This document shows, in pieces, positions 1-9,450 of a stretch of 64,000 bases of DNA. The notes below the pieces were generated by a model. It saw only the letters and a program-made list of their open reading frames with translations. It was not told the origin of the DNA and did no database searches. The first letter of the stretch is position 1. Each line of letters opens with the position of its first letter. Position numbers and translations under genes: made by a program. Source of the DNA: Paramoeba atlantica (taxonomy: Eukaryota > Discosea); contig CDRNVI010000029.1 of NCBI GenBank assembly GCA_977017575.1, positions 806,001 to 870,000 of the forward strand, in the 5' to 3' direction.

Positions 1-2204
1 TTGTAGTACCAGGCTACAAAACCAGCGAGGTTGCGACGTTGATTTTCGAAGGATCCGGATTCACTTGCTTCGCTTTTGCGATCGCTATAGATATCGTAGC
101 CCACGTAGATGGTGCCATTTGCTCCAAGCTCCGGAACGTTGCTCGGAATGTCAACCAGCCACAATGGCGTACCCATCTTAGCAGTCACATTCTTCGCAAT
201 GTTGTGAACATAGGGTCCTGCCGTTTTTGCCTTGCTCATCTTGTCAAAGTCTACGAATTGGGAGACGATGCCCATAGACCCCAGTTCGCTCTTCAACGTG
301 CCGTAGGCATCCTGACCACGTGTGCTGTGGCCGTTGCTGAGGACGCATAGCACAAGGGCGGGTGTACCTTCCGCAATGGCCTGGCGTACGGCATCGGTTC
401 GCACGGAGTCCAAGCATTTGTCGATAAAGTCGCGGTCGTCTTCACCACTATCGACGAAGGTGACAGGTCCTTTCGCCTTCCATACGCCACGAATGCGTTC
501 GTTGACATCCATAATTTGACGCACTAAGTCACGAGCCTTAGCACCCCAACCAAAGACTTGGTATTCTTTGCGTTCCTCGTTGAACTGAATCCGCATGGTC
601 TGGGGAGCGAAATCTTGATTCGGGCGGAGAGTCTCTGGAGAGCCAACGATCTGGACTTTGACGGTCTTCATTTCTTTCGGTTGTATGGTTTCCAATGCCG
701 CATTCTTGATCTGAAGGCAGTATCCGCTCAGGAGCTCTTTCGGTTCCTGTTCATCGAATCTCTTCACCAACTTGATACACTGATCTTGCATTTCCTCGGG
801 CATCTTGGAGCATCGCGTCGGAAGGAAGCGTCGTGCTTCAGTGCTTAATTGGTCCACAAGGACGAATTCAGGAATGAGGCGGACGCGGCCGGAGCGCTCA
901 CCCCAGATAAGAGGCTGATCCGTCTTTGTAACCTCCAACCCATACGTCTCCTTGTAGTAATCCGCATAAGAGATCGTTCGTCCGCTCTTAAGCTCGAAGA
1001 CGGACTCCACCGTCGTCCCCTTATCCACTTTGTAGACCATGTAGTTGCGCTTCCTCGTTCCGTAAGACGTCATCACCTTGAGACCCAGCAGACTGCGCGG
1101 CCCGTTCTTGTTGAGGTAGTCCAGCGCAGTTACACGTGCTTCCACATGACTTCGAGGATGAACAATGAGAACAACACCGTTGTCTGTCAACTGGAATGTT
1201 GCAAAGTAACCAGGTACCACAATCATATCGCGATACACACGTTGCCGAGTGAAATCGCAGTATATTTTTCCTGTTCGGCGAAGATCTAATGATTCCAGAA
1301 TTCGGCATAACACATGATTGTACACTTGCATCGTTTGTTCCTCATTAGAGCGGGGGTTGAGTTGCACCTTAGTGATGTCTTCTTTGCGTAGTTCCATTGT
1401 GGTCTTGAAAGATCCAAGGGAGACTTCACGTGAAAGCGGTTCTTGCAAATGTTCGGAGATATCCTCAAGGCAATAAAAGTTAGTTCCAGAGATGATCAAA
1501 TCGAGCTTCTTGAGGTATTCCTTTTCTAAGACTTGGCGAAGATATCCGAATAGAAGCTTCTTACGTTGAATTTCGCTGATGTTTTCATTTTTCTCGATGC
1601 TGAGGGGATACATGTAGACCTCCGCCTTACTGATGGAGACATTGACAGCATTCCACATTACGTCGCGGCATGGTGCACGCTGACGGAGGGCGTCACGTTC
1701 GGATGCCATCAAACGACCACGTTCCGTCCTGTCTTTATCAGCCCAGAAACGATCCCAACAGCCACTGCAACAGCGTTTATTGGGGACGTCCGCATGCTTT
1801 CCTACTCGGCATAACTTACCACAGCTGTCGCATTTGGCGTACTCGCTCCCAATGAAGGGCATCATGCTTCCGGTGCCCGGACCACCTCCCATGGGACCGC
1901 CCATCGGACGGGGACCACCGGGTGCACCACCCGGAGGGCCACCTGGTCGTCCTCCAGGAGCTGGGCCACGATCGTCTCTTCGGTAGTTGTCGTTTCGGCG
2001 ATCATCGCGGCGGTTGTCATCCCGGCGATAGTCTTGGCGCTGGTCACGCGAGCGATCGTCCCTGCGATAGTCGTCGCGACGGTCATCGCGTCGATAATCA
2101 TCACGACGGTCATCGCGCCGATAATCATCACGACGATCATCGCGCCGATAATCATCGCGCCGGTAGTCGTCACGTCGGTAGTCGTCGCGTCGATTGTAAC
2201 TCAT
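1..2204 (-). CDS. AGO1: Argonaute/PIWI-clade protein, C-terminus beyond the window
   Basis: The reading frame opens at an ATG at 2204 and runs without a stop to the window edge (about 734 codons). Residues 2-75 are mainly RRDD(Y) repeats, followed by a Gly/Pro-rich stretch to about 113. A cysteine cluster follows (C125, C128, C132 and a CCxxC near 145). Next come an N domain and a PAZ-like region (about 290-410) with the SYADYY and QPLIW motifs typical of PIWI proteins, then MID and the start of PIWI. The first catalytic Asp is in the VGYD motif (D704); the rest of the slicer triad lies outside. Trypanosome AGO1 is also PIWI-like and has an RGG-rich N-terminus, so this is probably the RNAi slicer, with RRDD repeats in place of RGG. 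Family call is firm; catalytic competence is inferred. Confidence 0.88.
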   Translation of the reverse strand, partial: MSYNRRDDYRRDDYRRDDYRRDDRRDDYRRDDRRDDYRRDDRRDDYRRDDRSRDQRQDYRRDDNRRDDRRNDNYRRDDRGPAPGGRPGGPPGGAPGGPRPMGGPMGGGPGTGSMMPFIGSEYAKCDSCGKLCRVGKHADVPNKRCCSGCWDRFWADKDRTERGRLMASERDALRQRAPCRDVMWNAVNVSISKAEVYMYPLSIEKNENISEIQRKKLLFGYLRQVLEKEYLKKLDLIISGTNFYCLEDISEHLQEPLSREVSLGSFKTTMELRKEDITKVQLNPRSNEEQTMQVYNHVLCRILESLDLRRTGKIYCDFTRQRVYRDMIVVPGYFATFQLTDNGVVLIVHPRSHVEARVTALDYLNKNGPRSLLGLKVMTSYGTRKRNYMVYKVDKGTTVESVFELKSGRTISYADYYKETYGLEVTKTDQPLIWGERSGRVRLIPEFVLVDQLSTEARRFLPTRCSKMPEEMQDQCIKLVKRFDEQEPKELLSGYCLQIKNAALETIQPKEMKTVKVQIVGSPETLRPNQDFAPQTMRIQFNEERKEYQVFGWGAKARDLVRQIMDVNERIRGVWKAKGPVTFVDSGEDDRDFIDKCLDSVRTDAVRQAIAEGTPALVLCVLSNGHSTRGQDAYGTLKSELGSMGIVSQFVDFDKMSKAKTAGPYVHNIAKNVTAKMGTPLWLVDIPSNVPELGANGTIYVGYDIYSDRKSEASESGSFENQRRNLAGFVAWYY

Positions 2205-2907
2205 AGAATTTGGTTAAAAGTAGTTAAATTTTCAGGTTCCGTTGTATGTCCTTGTTGTATCTGACATACAACAATTAGGACATAATGTCCGAGAAACGAC
2301 TTATTGATGTTGCATGTGATTAAACAGAGAAACTATGGGAGACTTTTATACATTCAGCGAATTGTGGGTTAAGTTGTTTCATATCAGCGAATCACTACAA
2401 GAGTAATCATCATGGAATTTTCTGGAGATACGTGGAAACAGTGTTTCATTGTGACAACCGGTCATCTACAGACTCTCCATTGCATTTTTATCCCCCCAGA
2501 CCCTTTTTTCATTCATTCTCGAGCCAGCAATCCTTCGGAGGTTTCACCTGCTTCGGATTCCGCTCCTTCGATTTCAAGTCCTTCAATCAAGACTTCCCCA
2601 AGTCAGCGAGATCGGATCGCAATCCCTGGACATAGCTACAACAATAATTGTTGTAATATTAATTGGTTAAAAGTAGCTAAGAAGAAAGAAATTAGTGACA
2701 AAGTTTATTGAAATTGTTCATGAGATGAAACCACAGGACCTTTTGAAGCTGAGTGAGCCGGCATAAAATATGGGAAATACATGTATGCATAGACCATGAG
2801 GCTGGTATAGAAGGCGAGTGTGCACTGTTTGGATGTAGTGCGTGAGTTTTTATTGTAGTGGCATGGGCGAAATGAATCTTCGGGAAATGTACAGAAGTTC
2901 CATGTAG
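2205..2907. other. Intergenic spacer, no gene seen
   Basis: About 700 AT-rich bases lie between the Argonaute start and the stop of the next upstream minus-strand gene. Short open frames on the plus strand show no family resemblance. The spacer should hold the Argonaute 5' leader and the 3' UTR of the neighbouring gene, but no sharp signal can be pointed to. Confidence 0.6.
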
Positions 2908-5088
2908 TTATTCGACCCATCCTGTTAGCCACGTTAATGAATTACTTTGTGAAACTGAAGGTTCATCAGAACCGTTTCGTGTTGCATCATCAGAAAGCTT
3001 TCGATTAGGAGCTTGTGACGGTTCTTTTTTAAGCATAGGAGGCGGAAGGACATGATTAAATCCCTTTAAGATTTCTGGGTGCCAGGGCAACTGTGATGTT
3101 GCTATGCGTCGACGATTAATCGGAAAAGGGAGGCCATGAGTTGATTTGCCTGTACTTATGTCATTCCTGGGAGAATGAGATTCTGTGATTCCTGATTCTT
3201 TTGAAACTTGCGCAGAATTAAACTTTTCCCAATTAAGGTAAGATCCTGCGCTCCATTGCCTAGTGAATAGATCATCACTAAAAGACAAGATAAACCAGTT
3301 GGTAGTTTGACATGTATGTGATTCAGGTGGGTAGAAGTCTGCGGTGTCTGGATAAGTGTCGATGGGACCCAAACAGTGAATGTCTAACTCCAGACAAGGG
3401 TTCACGTGTTGTTCAGGTGGCGTACTGACTTCGACCCCGTCTTCACTGACAAGAAAGGTACAATTTCGTAACACAGAAGAGCTGGCATCCTGTTCGCTAG
3501 AATCCTTGGGAATGAATCTGTCTGCTTCGGTACAAGGTAACAGCTGTGTGCGAACAGGATCTGGTAAGCACTCGGGATAGGTTACATAGCGTGCTAGCGT
3601 TGGATCCAATTTTATAATGTATCGATACATAGAATGATCAATGGACTCTGGAGCAAGCACACAGTTCCTACCGCCGCCCGATACATTATTACTATTACGG
3701 TTTAAGGCGCCCAAAGCGTCCATAGTTTCTTGTCTTTTGAGCTGCAGGGAGGTATGTATTCCCTTTGACTTCAGATAGTTACCTTCTGATTCCATGTTTT
3801 TGAATGCTCGATTCAACAAAGGGTCTTGGCGTCTCGCATAACTCTGAAAGAAAAGGAGTACATGAAGCACTACCATAGTATATTGACAATGTAACGCAAG
3901 AACACGTAGCCCATTGATTTCTTGTGAAGAATATCGAAGCCAAGTTCGATGGTGAAGTTCAACTTCCTGAGACCATAGAAAATGCTGCAACTCCCCAATA
4001 ATAGCTTCGAAAATATCTGGCCTTGTAAAAACAGAACCACTTTTGTTCGTCGTCAAAACCTGGTCTAGGTCCAAAAACCGATACGCAGTTTCAAACGCTG
4101 CGTTGCTGGTTATTCTAGAACACAGGTCGATACATAAAGATGGATCCGAGCCTATTAGTGCGCTGATAATTTCAAAGCTAATGCAGTAGATTGTTTGATC
4201 ACCAATCCACTCCATTCGGTCGAACGCATGACGCTCGTCATCGTAGCTCACGGAAAAGTTAAGGATACCGTAGCGAATGAGGAGGCTCAACGCTTTTCGA
4301 AGGTTCAAACCAGTGAGAACAAGGTCTGTAGGATCGCATAAATCGGGAATGAGCGGAAAAGGTGATGCAGTAGTGCAGCGCCTTTCGGATGATACATGAC
4401 AATAAAGATTTACTGGATATCTACCAAAAGCGAGGAAAGCCCATCTACGTAGAACGCTCTCTCTGCGATGATACGGATATAGTGATAAGAAAGTTTTATA
4501 CATTATACGAGATGTATCGTGTCCTCCAGTTGTCAGATGCTCTCTCAAACCTTTATCTGCCATTGAGTTGCACATCCAACACCAATCTCGTTCAGATTCG
4601 TACCAGAATTCCTTCGAAAAAAAGTAGCAATCAGGGTGCGGATAGGCTTCAAGAAAATCCTCTATGAAAACTTTACCATCAATTGATCTTCTGTCATCAA
4701 ATTTAGAACTCGTTGTATCTATTCTTGGGTAAGGCTGAGATTCACAATTTCCATCAATTGAAAAGTTGTTTCGCTTACCTTCAGCGAAAGGAGAATTTCG
4801 ATTATCACTCTTTTCTTCAAGCTTAGAAGCCAGCAGCCCTCTCGAAGTGCTGAGTAACATTTCTCGTAACGCCGAATTTGAAGACAAAGAAACTGAGTAA
4901 GAAGGGACAGGAGAATTTATAAAGTGACAAGGTTGGGCAACATTACTGTCGTCCTGCACCCCGGAAATATGTGTGGAATATCGAGTTCGTCTGGTATCAA
5001 AAATATAGCTCACTTCAAAAGGCACCAGAAAACATATTCGGTTTCTAATGGCGGCTTGATAAGCCCACGACTGCACCGTCAACTTCAT
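2908..5088 (-). CDS. Candidate RNA-editing endonuclease: U1-like zinc finger plus RNase III domain (KREN type)
   Basis: This 726-residue protein has a C2H2 finger at C170, C173, H184 and H190 (C-x2-C-x10-H-x5-H, begun by a WCWMC motif). After a linker it has an RNase III signature, RMEWIGDQ, with E293 and D297 at the catalytic positions of the ERLEFLGD motif. About 60 residues on, PDIFEAIIGE supplies the second acidic pair, D358 and E361. U1-like finger followed by RNase III is the known layout of the kinetoplastid editing endonucleases KREN1-3, which cleave mitochondrial pre-mRNA at gRNA-directed sites. All acidic residues are kept, so activity is plausible. The C-terminal 350 residues are unassigned. 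A Dicer-like RNase III is the main alternative, but no helicase, PAZ or second RNase III domain is seen. No clear mitochondrial presequence could be fixed. Confidence 0.72.
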   Translation of the reverse strand: MKLTVQSWAYQAAIRNRICFLVPFEVSYIFDTRRTRYSTHISGVQDDSNVAQPCHFINSPVPSYSVSLSSNSALREMLLSTSRGLLASKLEEKSDNRNSPFAEGKRNNFSIDGNCESQPYPRIDTTSSKFDDRRSIDGKVFIEDFLEAYPHPDCYFFSKEFWYESERDWCWMCNSMADKGLREHLTTGGHDTSRIMYKTFLSLYPYHRRESVLRRWAFLAFGRYPVNLYCHVSSERRCTTASPFPLIPDLCDPTDLVLTGLNLRKALSLLIRYGILNFSVSYDDERHAFDRMEWIGDQTIYCISFEIISALIGSDPSLCIDLCSRITSNAAFETAYRFLDLDQVLTTNKSGSVFTRPDIFEAIIGELQHFLWSQEVELHHRTWLRYSSQEINGLRVLALHCQYTMVVLHVLLFFQSYARRQDPLLNRAFKNMESEGNYLKSKGIHTSLQLKRQETMDALGALNRNSNNVSGGGRNCVLAPESIDHSMYRYIIKLDPTLARYVTYPECLPDPVRTQLLPCTEADRFIPKDSSEQDASSSVLRNCTFLVSEDGVEVSTPPEQHVNPCLELDIHCLGPIDTYPDTADFYPPESHTCQTTNWFILSFSDDLFTRQWSAGSYLNWEKFNSAQVSKESGITESHSPRNDISTGKSTHGLPFPINRRRIATSQLPWHPEILKGFNHVLPPPMLKKEPSQAPNRKLSDDATRNGSDEPSVSQSNSLTWLTGWVE

Positions 5089-5598
5089 TTCTTAAAATCG
5101 AGTCTGTAGAGTCTGGAAATGAGTTGCCAAAGGATCATTTTTTGAAGGCTTAGCTCTGGCAACTTTTGTACGTGAACGTGCTTACATACCTCAAACTTTC
5201 GCTTACGTGCATCAAACTTTGCAAAACGGATAAAGACAGCTATTCGAACAGTTCTTTCGATATTGCGGGATCGATATTGCACGTACGATATCTTATATTG
5301 TACAAATATTAAAAAAATGGCCTGCTGTATACCTACAGTGCCGGTTTCATTCTCAAAATACATCGATTTCCGAAACACATGTTTCGGCATTGTGCGATAT
5401 TGACTGCATTAGTAATATACAGGTATACTTATACAGGTGTATATTCGTACATGTGAATTTACACATTTTGCGAAACATATTTACAATTTACGAAACAAAT
5501 ATCCTGACGTTGCTGAAGTTCTAGATTAGAAGTTTGGTCGTTGCGTGATAGTGAAAATGTGCATTTTCATTGGCAACACGAAAGTGAACTCAGATGAA
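5089..5598. other. Intergenic spacer, no gene seen
   Basis: About 510 AT-rich bases separate the editing-endonuclease candidate from the MORN gene stop. A 101-codon minus-strand open frame (5085-5390) overlaps the start of the downstream gene, is rich in Lys, Arg and aromatic residues, and looks like chance reading. No repeat ends or RNA fold were recognised. Confidence 0.55.
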
Positions 5599-6696
5599 TT
5601 AATAATCCGTCCTCCTTAAGTCACTACCTTCGCTGAGGAAGAGCTCTCCGACACATGAAATTTTGTTATCCCTCCATGTACCCGTAAATCGAGTTCCATC
5701 GGGAAGCGTCACTGTGGCCTTCCCTTCCTTGCACCCCTTCACCCATTCACCGTCATAGACGCTGCCATCGGGGAGGTACAGCTTCCCACTTCCATGTCTT
5801 AACTCGTCCTTACACTGCCCCTCATATCGAGCCTTGTTGTTATACACCGTGACCCCTTTGCCATAAGGTGCATCATCGCGCCACTCCCCTTTATAGCGGT
5901 TGCCGTTCGCGTAGCGCAACACGCCGCGGCCATGCTTTTTCCCCTCGACCCAGTTTCCGCGGTAGGTATCCCCCTCCGCGTAGGCAAGCGTTCCAGTGCC
6001 ATGAGCCTTGTCCTCCCGCCACTCCCCTTCGTAGCGCTGTCCGTTGGCATAGACCAACGTCCCGGTACCGTGCTTGGCATCCGCACGCCACTCCCCCTCA
6101 TAGACGTTTCCGTTCGGAAACCGGTACACCCCCTTCCCCTGCATCTTATCCTCCACCCAATCCCCATCATAGACCCCACCATCGGCGTAGTGATAAACTC
6201 CACGACCATGCATCTTTCCCTCTCGCCACATCCCCTCATAGTACTCCACAACTGTCCCCGCACGGGTACTACCACCACCACCGCGGCTGCCATAACTCAC
6301 CTTCCCCTTTCCATGTCTCTTATCCTCCCGCCACTCCCCCTCATACCGGTCCCCGTTCGCGTAGAGGTAGCTCCCGGTGCCGTGCATCTTCCCGTCCCGC
6401 CACTCCCCCTCATAGACATCCCCGTCGGCGTGCTCGAGTGTGCCGTTGCCGTTAATCCGGCCAAAGACCCAGGTTCCGGAGTACCGATTGCCGCTGGCGT
6501 AGCGACACACCCCGGTGCCATGGACTTTGTCCTCGACCCAGTCCCCAGTGTAGACGGAGCCGTCGGCGTACTCGTACCGGCCGTTGCCGTGGCGCTTGCC
6601 GTAGACCCACTGGCCGTTGTACTTTTCCTTGTTCGGGTAGACCAGACACCCGGAGCCGTGCATCTGACCGTTTTCAATCTCCCCTTGGTAGTGCAT
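5599..6696 (-). CDS. MORN-repeat protein (15 repeats)
   Basis: The protein is almost entirely MORN repeats. I count 15 units of the form YxGxWxxxxxHGxGxxxxxxGxx, beginning right after the chosen start. The open frame extends upstream to 6831, but those 45 residues are hydrophobic and unlike MORN, so the ATG at 6696 is preferred. A Gly/Ser-rich insertion interrupts repeat 6, and the last two repeats are degenerate. MORN proteins usually sit at membranes or cytoskeletal structures; in trypanosomatids MORN1 marks the hook complex near the flagellar pocket. No enzyme domain is fused, so the exact role is unknown. Coding is GC-rich compared with the flanks. Confidence 0.9.
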   Translation of the reverse strand: MHYQGEIENGQMHGSGCLVYPNKEKYNGQWVYGKRHGNGRYEYADGSVYTGDWVEDKVHGTGVCRYASGNRYSGTWVFGRINGNGTLEHADGDVYEGEWRDGKMHGTGSYLYANGDRYEGEWREDKRHGKGKVSYGSRGGGGSTRAGTVVEYYEGMWREGKMHGRGVYHYADGGVYDGDWVEDKMQGKGVYRFPNGNVYEGEWRADAKHGTGTLVYANGQRYEGEWREDKAHGTGTLAYAEGDTYRGNWVEGKKHGRGVLRYANGNRYKGEWRDDAPYGKGVTVYNNKARYEGQCKDELRHGSGKLYLPDGSVYDGEWVKGCKEGKATVTLPDGTRFTGTWRDNKISCVGELFLSEGSDLRRTDY

Positions 6697-6699
6697 GCG

Positions 6700-6790
6700 A
6701 AATGGGGAGGGTTGTAGGGGATGAGAAAGAACTTGAATGAGAAGAGGGTAAAGGGGTAATTTGCAAAGGTAAAGGATGGAGGGTATATAC
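6700..6790 (-). promoter_or_regulatory. Pyrimidine-rich tract upstream of the MORN gene, candidate trans-splice signal
   Basis: Read on the minus strand, this is a C/T-rich stretch just before the MORN ATG, with an AG at 6732-6733. In kinetoplastids a polypyrimidine tract followed by AG directs spliced-leader addition. The tract is visible; its use as an acceptor is inferred. Confidence 0.45.
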
Positions 6791-6984
6791 AATATACATG
6801 TATGTAAGTTGGAGAAAAGTGATAGTGACAAATCAAATGAAGAGATATGCTTTCTTTAATGCTGGATGGTTACGCATAGCAAACAAAAATGAGCCAGCCT
6901 GCCTTATGATAGGAACATAGAAAAGAGGCCGTCGTTAAAATCATTGTTACTAAGTGGAGGCGAAACGTGTTTTAAGGCACCTAA

Positions 6985-8364
6985 TCATGTGGATGGATGA
7001 GCCTTCAGAACCCCGTCTTGCAAAGCAAAAGGAGAATCTTGAAAAATCGCTTCTGATTTATGCTCTGACTTTGGTGTTTTGATTTGCGTCACTTTTTTCG
7101 AAGCTTGATTTTGCTGTTCACGGTTATAGTCCATTATACGGCGGAGCAACTTGGACAGCATTTCGGTCCAGTTAAAATCCTTTGTTGTGTAGTCCACAAA
7201 TTTACCCTCAGGATCCATTAGGTAGTGAATAATGCTGTGATCAACAAGGTAATCAGTGGGACTTGTGCTTTCATCCGAAATAGAAAAATAGACACGATAG
7301 GCTCTTGCTACTCTTTCAATGTCTTCTAAATTCCCAGTCAACGCCAATATACGTGGATGGAAGTCGCTGATATATTCTTTTAGTACATCAGGTGTGTCTC
7401 GTTCAGGATCTACCGTAATAAATACAGGCTGCCATATTTCTTTTCCGATCTTTTTATCGAGTTGAGTAATCATGCGGGTCAGTTTCTGCATCTCGTTCGG
7501 ACATATGTCTGGACAGTTCGAGAAGCCAAAATAGATGTACAGCCATTTCCCCCTGAGATCTGTGTCCTTAACTATTTTTCCGTTCGTATCAATCAATTCA
7601 AACGGACCCCCTATAGAAGGACCTCCTGGTTGATCAAAGGTTCGTATTTGTCGAATTCGTGGATCAAATCTACGGCGTTCGTTACGTAAACGAAAGCACA
7701 CTATAACATATCCCACTGTGGCAGCAAGAAAAAGGAGTGCATAGAGCATCCAAATAGGATTATCGGTAAACTCGTCCAATGCAGTGAAGATTTTTTGTAC
7801 TGATGTCTTCATTGCACTGTCCTCTCGGTCAAGGTATTCTTGCAAAGTATACACCGTGTAGGGCCTATCCTGTACAGAACCTTTTTGTGCATCATATAGC
7901 TCCAATTCATCGTCCCCGGCATCTGTGCGCCGTGCCCATCGTACTGAAGTTCTCCACAGGGAAAAAGACGCGAAATGGGGCCTGTATCGGCCTGGCACCT
8001 CACCAGAGGATTGCGTCAAGATCTGTGGGGTGTGAGATCTAAAAGAGAAATTAGCAGGGGTAGATGAATATACACGATCTTTCAACTTGCCGTAACTCAA
8101 ACCAAAAAGTAAATTTCGTTTGCTTACGGAAGTTGAGCATCCTTTCTTGAAAGCTTTGTCTACAAAACAGATCCCATCAGACTGACCACACTGCCCATTA
8201 GGAAGGCCAGATCTTCTAGCAAGAAGATTCATCTTATGGGAACACCAAATATTATGGCAACGCCGTATTAAGACATTACTGTAAACAACCGCAACAGGAA
8301 AGTGATAAAAGGCTAAGAAAAAAAGAAATAGCATAATTTTAACAAAAAAAATCCAATATTTCAA
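6985..8364 (-). CDS. SCO1: SCO1/SCO2 copper chaperone for cytochrome c oxidase
   Basis: The C-terminal half has the thioredoxin-like SCO fold with the copper-binding CPDIC motif (CxxxC), the downstream VDPERDTP motif, and the conserved His in the DYLVDHS motif. A single membrane helix lies before it (around PIWMLYALLFLAATVGYVIV), so the copper domain should face the mitochondrial intermembrane space and deliver copper to the CuA site of COX2. The frame opens at 8364, but the first 44 residues are very hydrophobic. The ATG at 8232 (MNLLARRSG) gives a more normal Arg-rich presequence and may be the true start. The long region between presequence and helix is not conserved. Confidence 0.92.
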   Translation of the reverse strand: MKYWIFFVKIMLFLFFLAFYHFPVAVVYSNVLIRRCHNIWCSHKMNLLARRSGLPNGQCGQSDGICFVDKAFKKGCSTSVSKRNLLFGLSYGKLKDRVYSSTPANFSFRSHTPQILTQSSGEVPGRYRPHFASFSLWRTSVRWARRTDAGDDELELYDAQKGSVQDRPYTVYTLQEYLDREDSAMKTSVQKIFTALDEFTDNPIWMLYALLFLAATVGYVIVCFRLRNERRRFDPRIRQIRTFDQPGGPSIGGPFELIDTNGKIVKDTDLRGKWLYIYFGFSNCPDICPNEMQKLTRMITQLDKKIGKEIWQPVFITVDPERDTPDVLKEYISDFHPRILALTGNLEDIERVARAYRVYFSISDESTSPTDYLVDHSIIHYLMDPEGKFVDYTTKDFNWTEMLSKLLRRIMDYNREQQNQASKKVTQIKTPKSEHKSEAIFQDSPFALQDGVLKAHPST

Positions 8365-8502
8365 AAAATTAGGAGTTTTTTATCAAATATAGTTTCTTAT
8401 TTTTTGAATATATCCAATCCTCACATGATGTGCGGGAACCAAGTGTCGCGCAACGTACTTCAAAAACAGAACAATACATTTTGTTCACTACATAAAGAGC
8501 AC
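8365..8502. other. Spacer between SCO1 and the transposon bed
   Basis: AT-rich sequence between the SCO1 frame and the A-tail of the LINE fragment. No further feature seen. Confidence 0.4.
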
Positions 8503-9450
8503 TTTTTTTTCCTTCAGCCCCCGAGCCCATTAGCGCACGCCCCTACGGTACCAATTTTGTACCGCGGCATGCGCTATCTGGGCGTTCCCCTTTTGGATGG
8601 CTACCCCGATTGCCATGATAAAGTGGCTGAGGCAACCATTCTTCTCGCCTGTGGCCTTCCGAGCGACCAGATTTAGAAACTGGGGGGTCTCGGGGACGGG
8701 GACACCGTACGTGGTGAAGGCCAGCGGGAAGAAATCCATCTTCCTGGCCCCCGCCATTTCTTCGTGAGTACGCCTTTTGAGGCGTTCGGCCTGTCTCACG
8801 GTGAAGGAGGGGTCTGCTGCCTCCTTGTCCACATAAGACGGTGCCAGTGGGTTCACCACCGTCACGTCTACGAGGACGAGCTTCCGCCCCAAAAGGAAAC
8901 AGATGTCCGGTCCCCGCCCGTTGTCGAACCTAGGTTCGACTAGGTCCGGGGAGAATCCGTACTGGGTCAGTAGGTTCCTGAAGGTTTCCTTAACCCCCTT
9001 ATGGCGAGAGGCCTGTGTCTTGCCACGAAACTTTTTGCAATCCATGGCATGGACGCAGAAATCCTCGTTTTTGAGGGCTGCGCCACACACACATTGGATC
9101 TCAGGTTCGGAGGTGGGGGCCACCATGTACCGGAGCCTAGCGGCGGTCTCCTATTCGGGATCCCGCATGTAGTACTCCGGCCTGTTCGGCCACGCGTTCA
9201 TCCACTTGGTGGAGTGGGTGTTCTGGATCTGTCGCATGCAGACCAGATGCGTGGCCGACGGTGCCTTGTCCATAGCCGCCGCCCCATAAGCGCTGCTCCC
9301 TGGCTGGGGTGCCAGGGGATCGGCCTTGTAAGGCCTTGACGGCTTTGGCCTGCATGTCCTCCGCCTTGTCTTCGAAGGGGATGGTGCCCAGGAAGTCCGC
9401 CGTAAAAAGTTTGTTTGCGAACGGCGTCGTTCCTATTGCACCCATCCCCC
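8503..9450 (-). mobile_element. 5'-truncated LINE with restriction-like endonuclease domain
   Basis: The frame 8530-9126 encodes a CxCG...H...C finger, then a RHxxV motif, an EPR segment, and GRGPDI...LVDVTVVNP. This is the restriction-like endonuclease layout at the C-terminus of R2/CRE-type non-LTR retrotransposons. The frame continues upstream into sequence typical of the region just before the finger, but is cut by a TAG at 9151-9153 and then changes frame near 9200. A short 3' UTR and a run of eight A on the minus strand (around 8503) mark the 3' end. Kinetoplastid elements SLACS, CZAR and CRE carry the same endonuclease class. The fragment stops where the palindrome-ended repeat begins, near 9451. 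Reverse transcriptase is missing, so it is dead. Confidence 0.75.

Noticed and set aside
2034-2264. Plus-strand repeat-rich frame of Ile/Val/Ala
   Set aside because: It is the antisense reading of the RRDD repeat of Argonaute.
5085-5390. 101-codon minus-strand frame overlapping the editing-endonuclease start
   Set aside because: It overlaps the start of a well-supported gene in another frame and shows no family resemblance.
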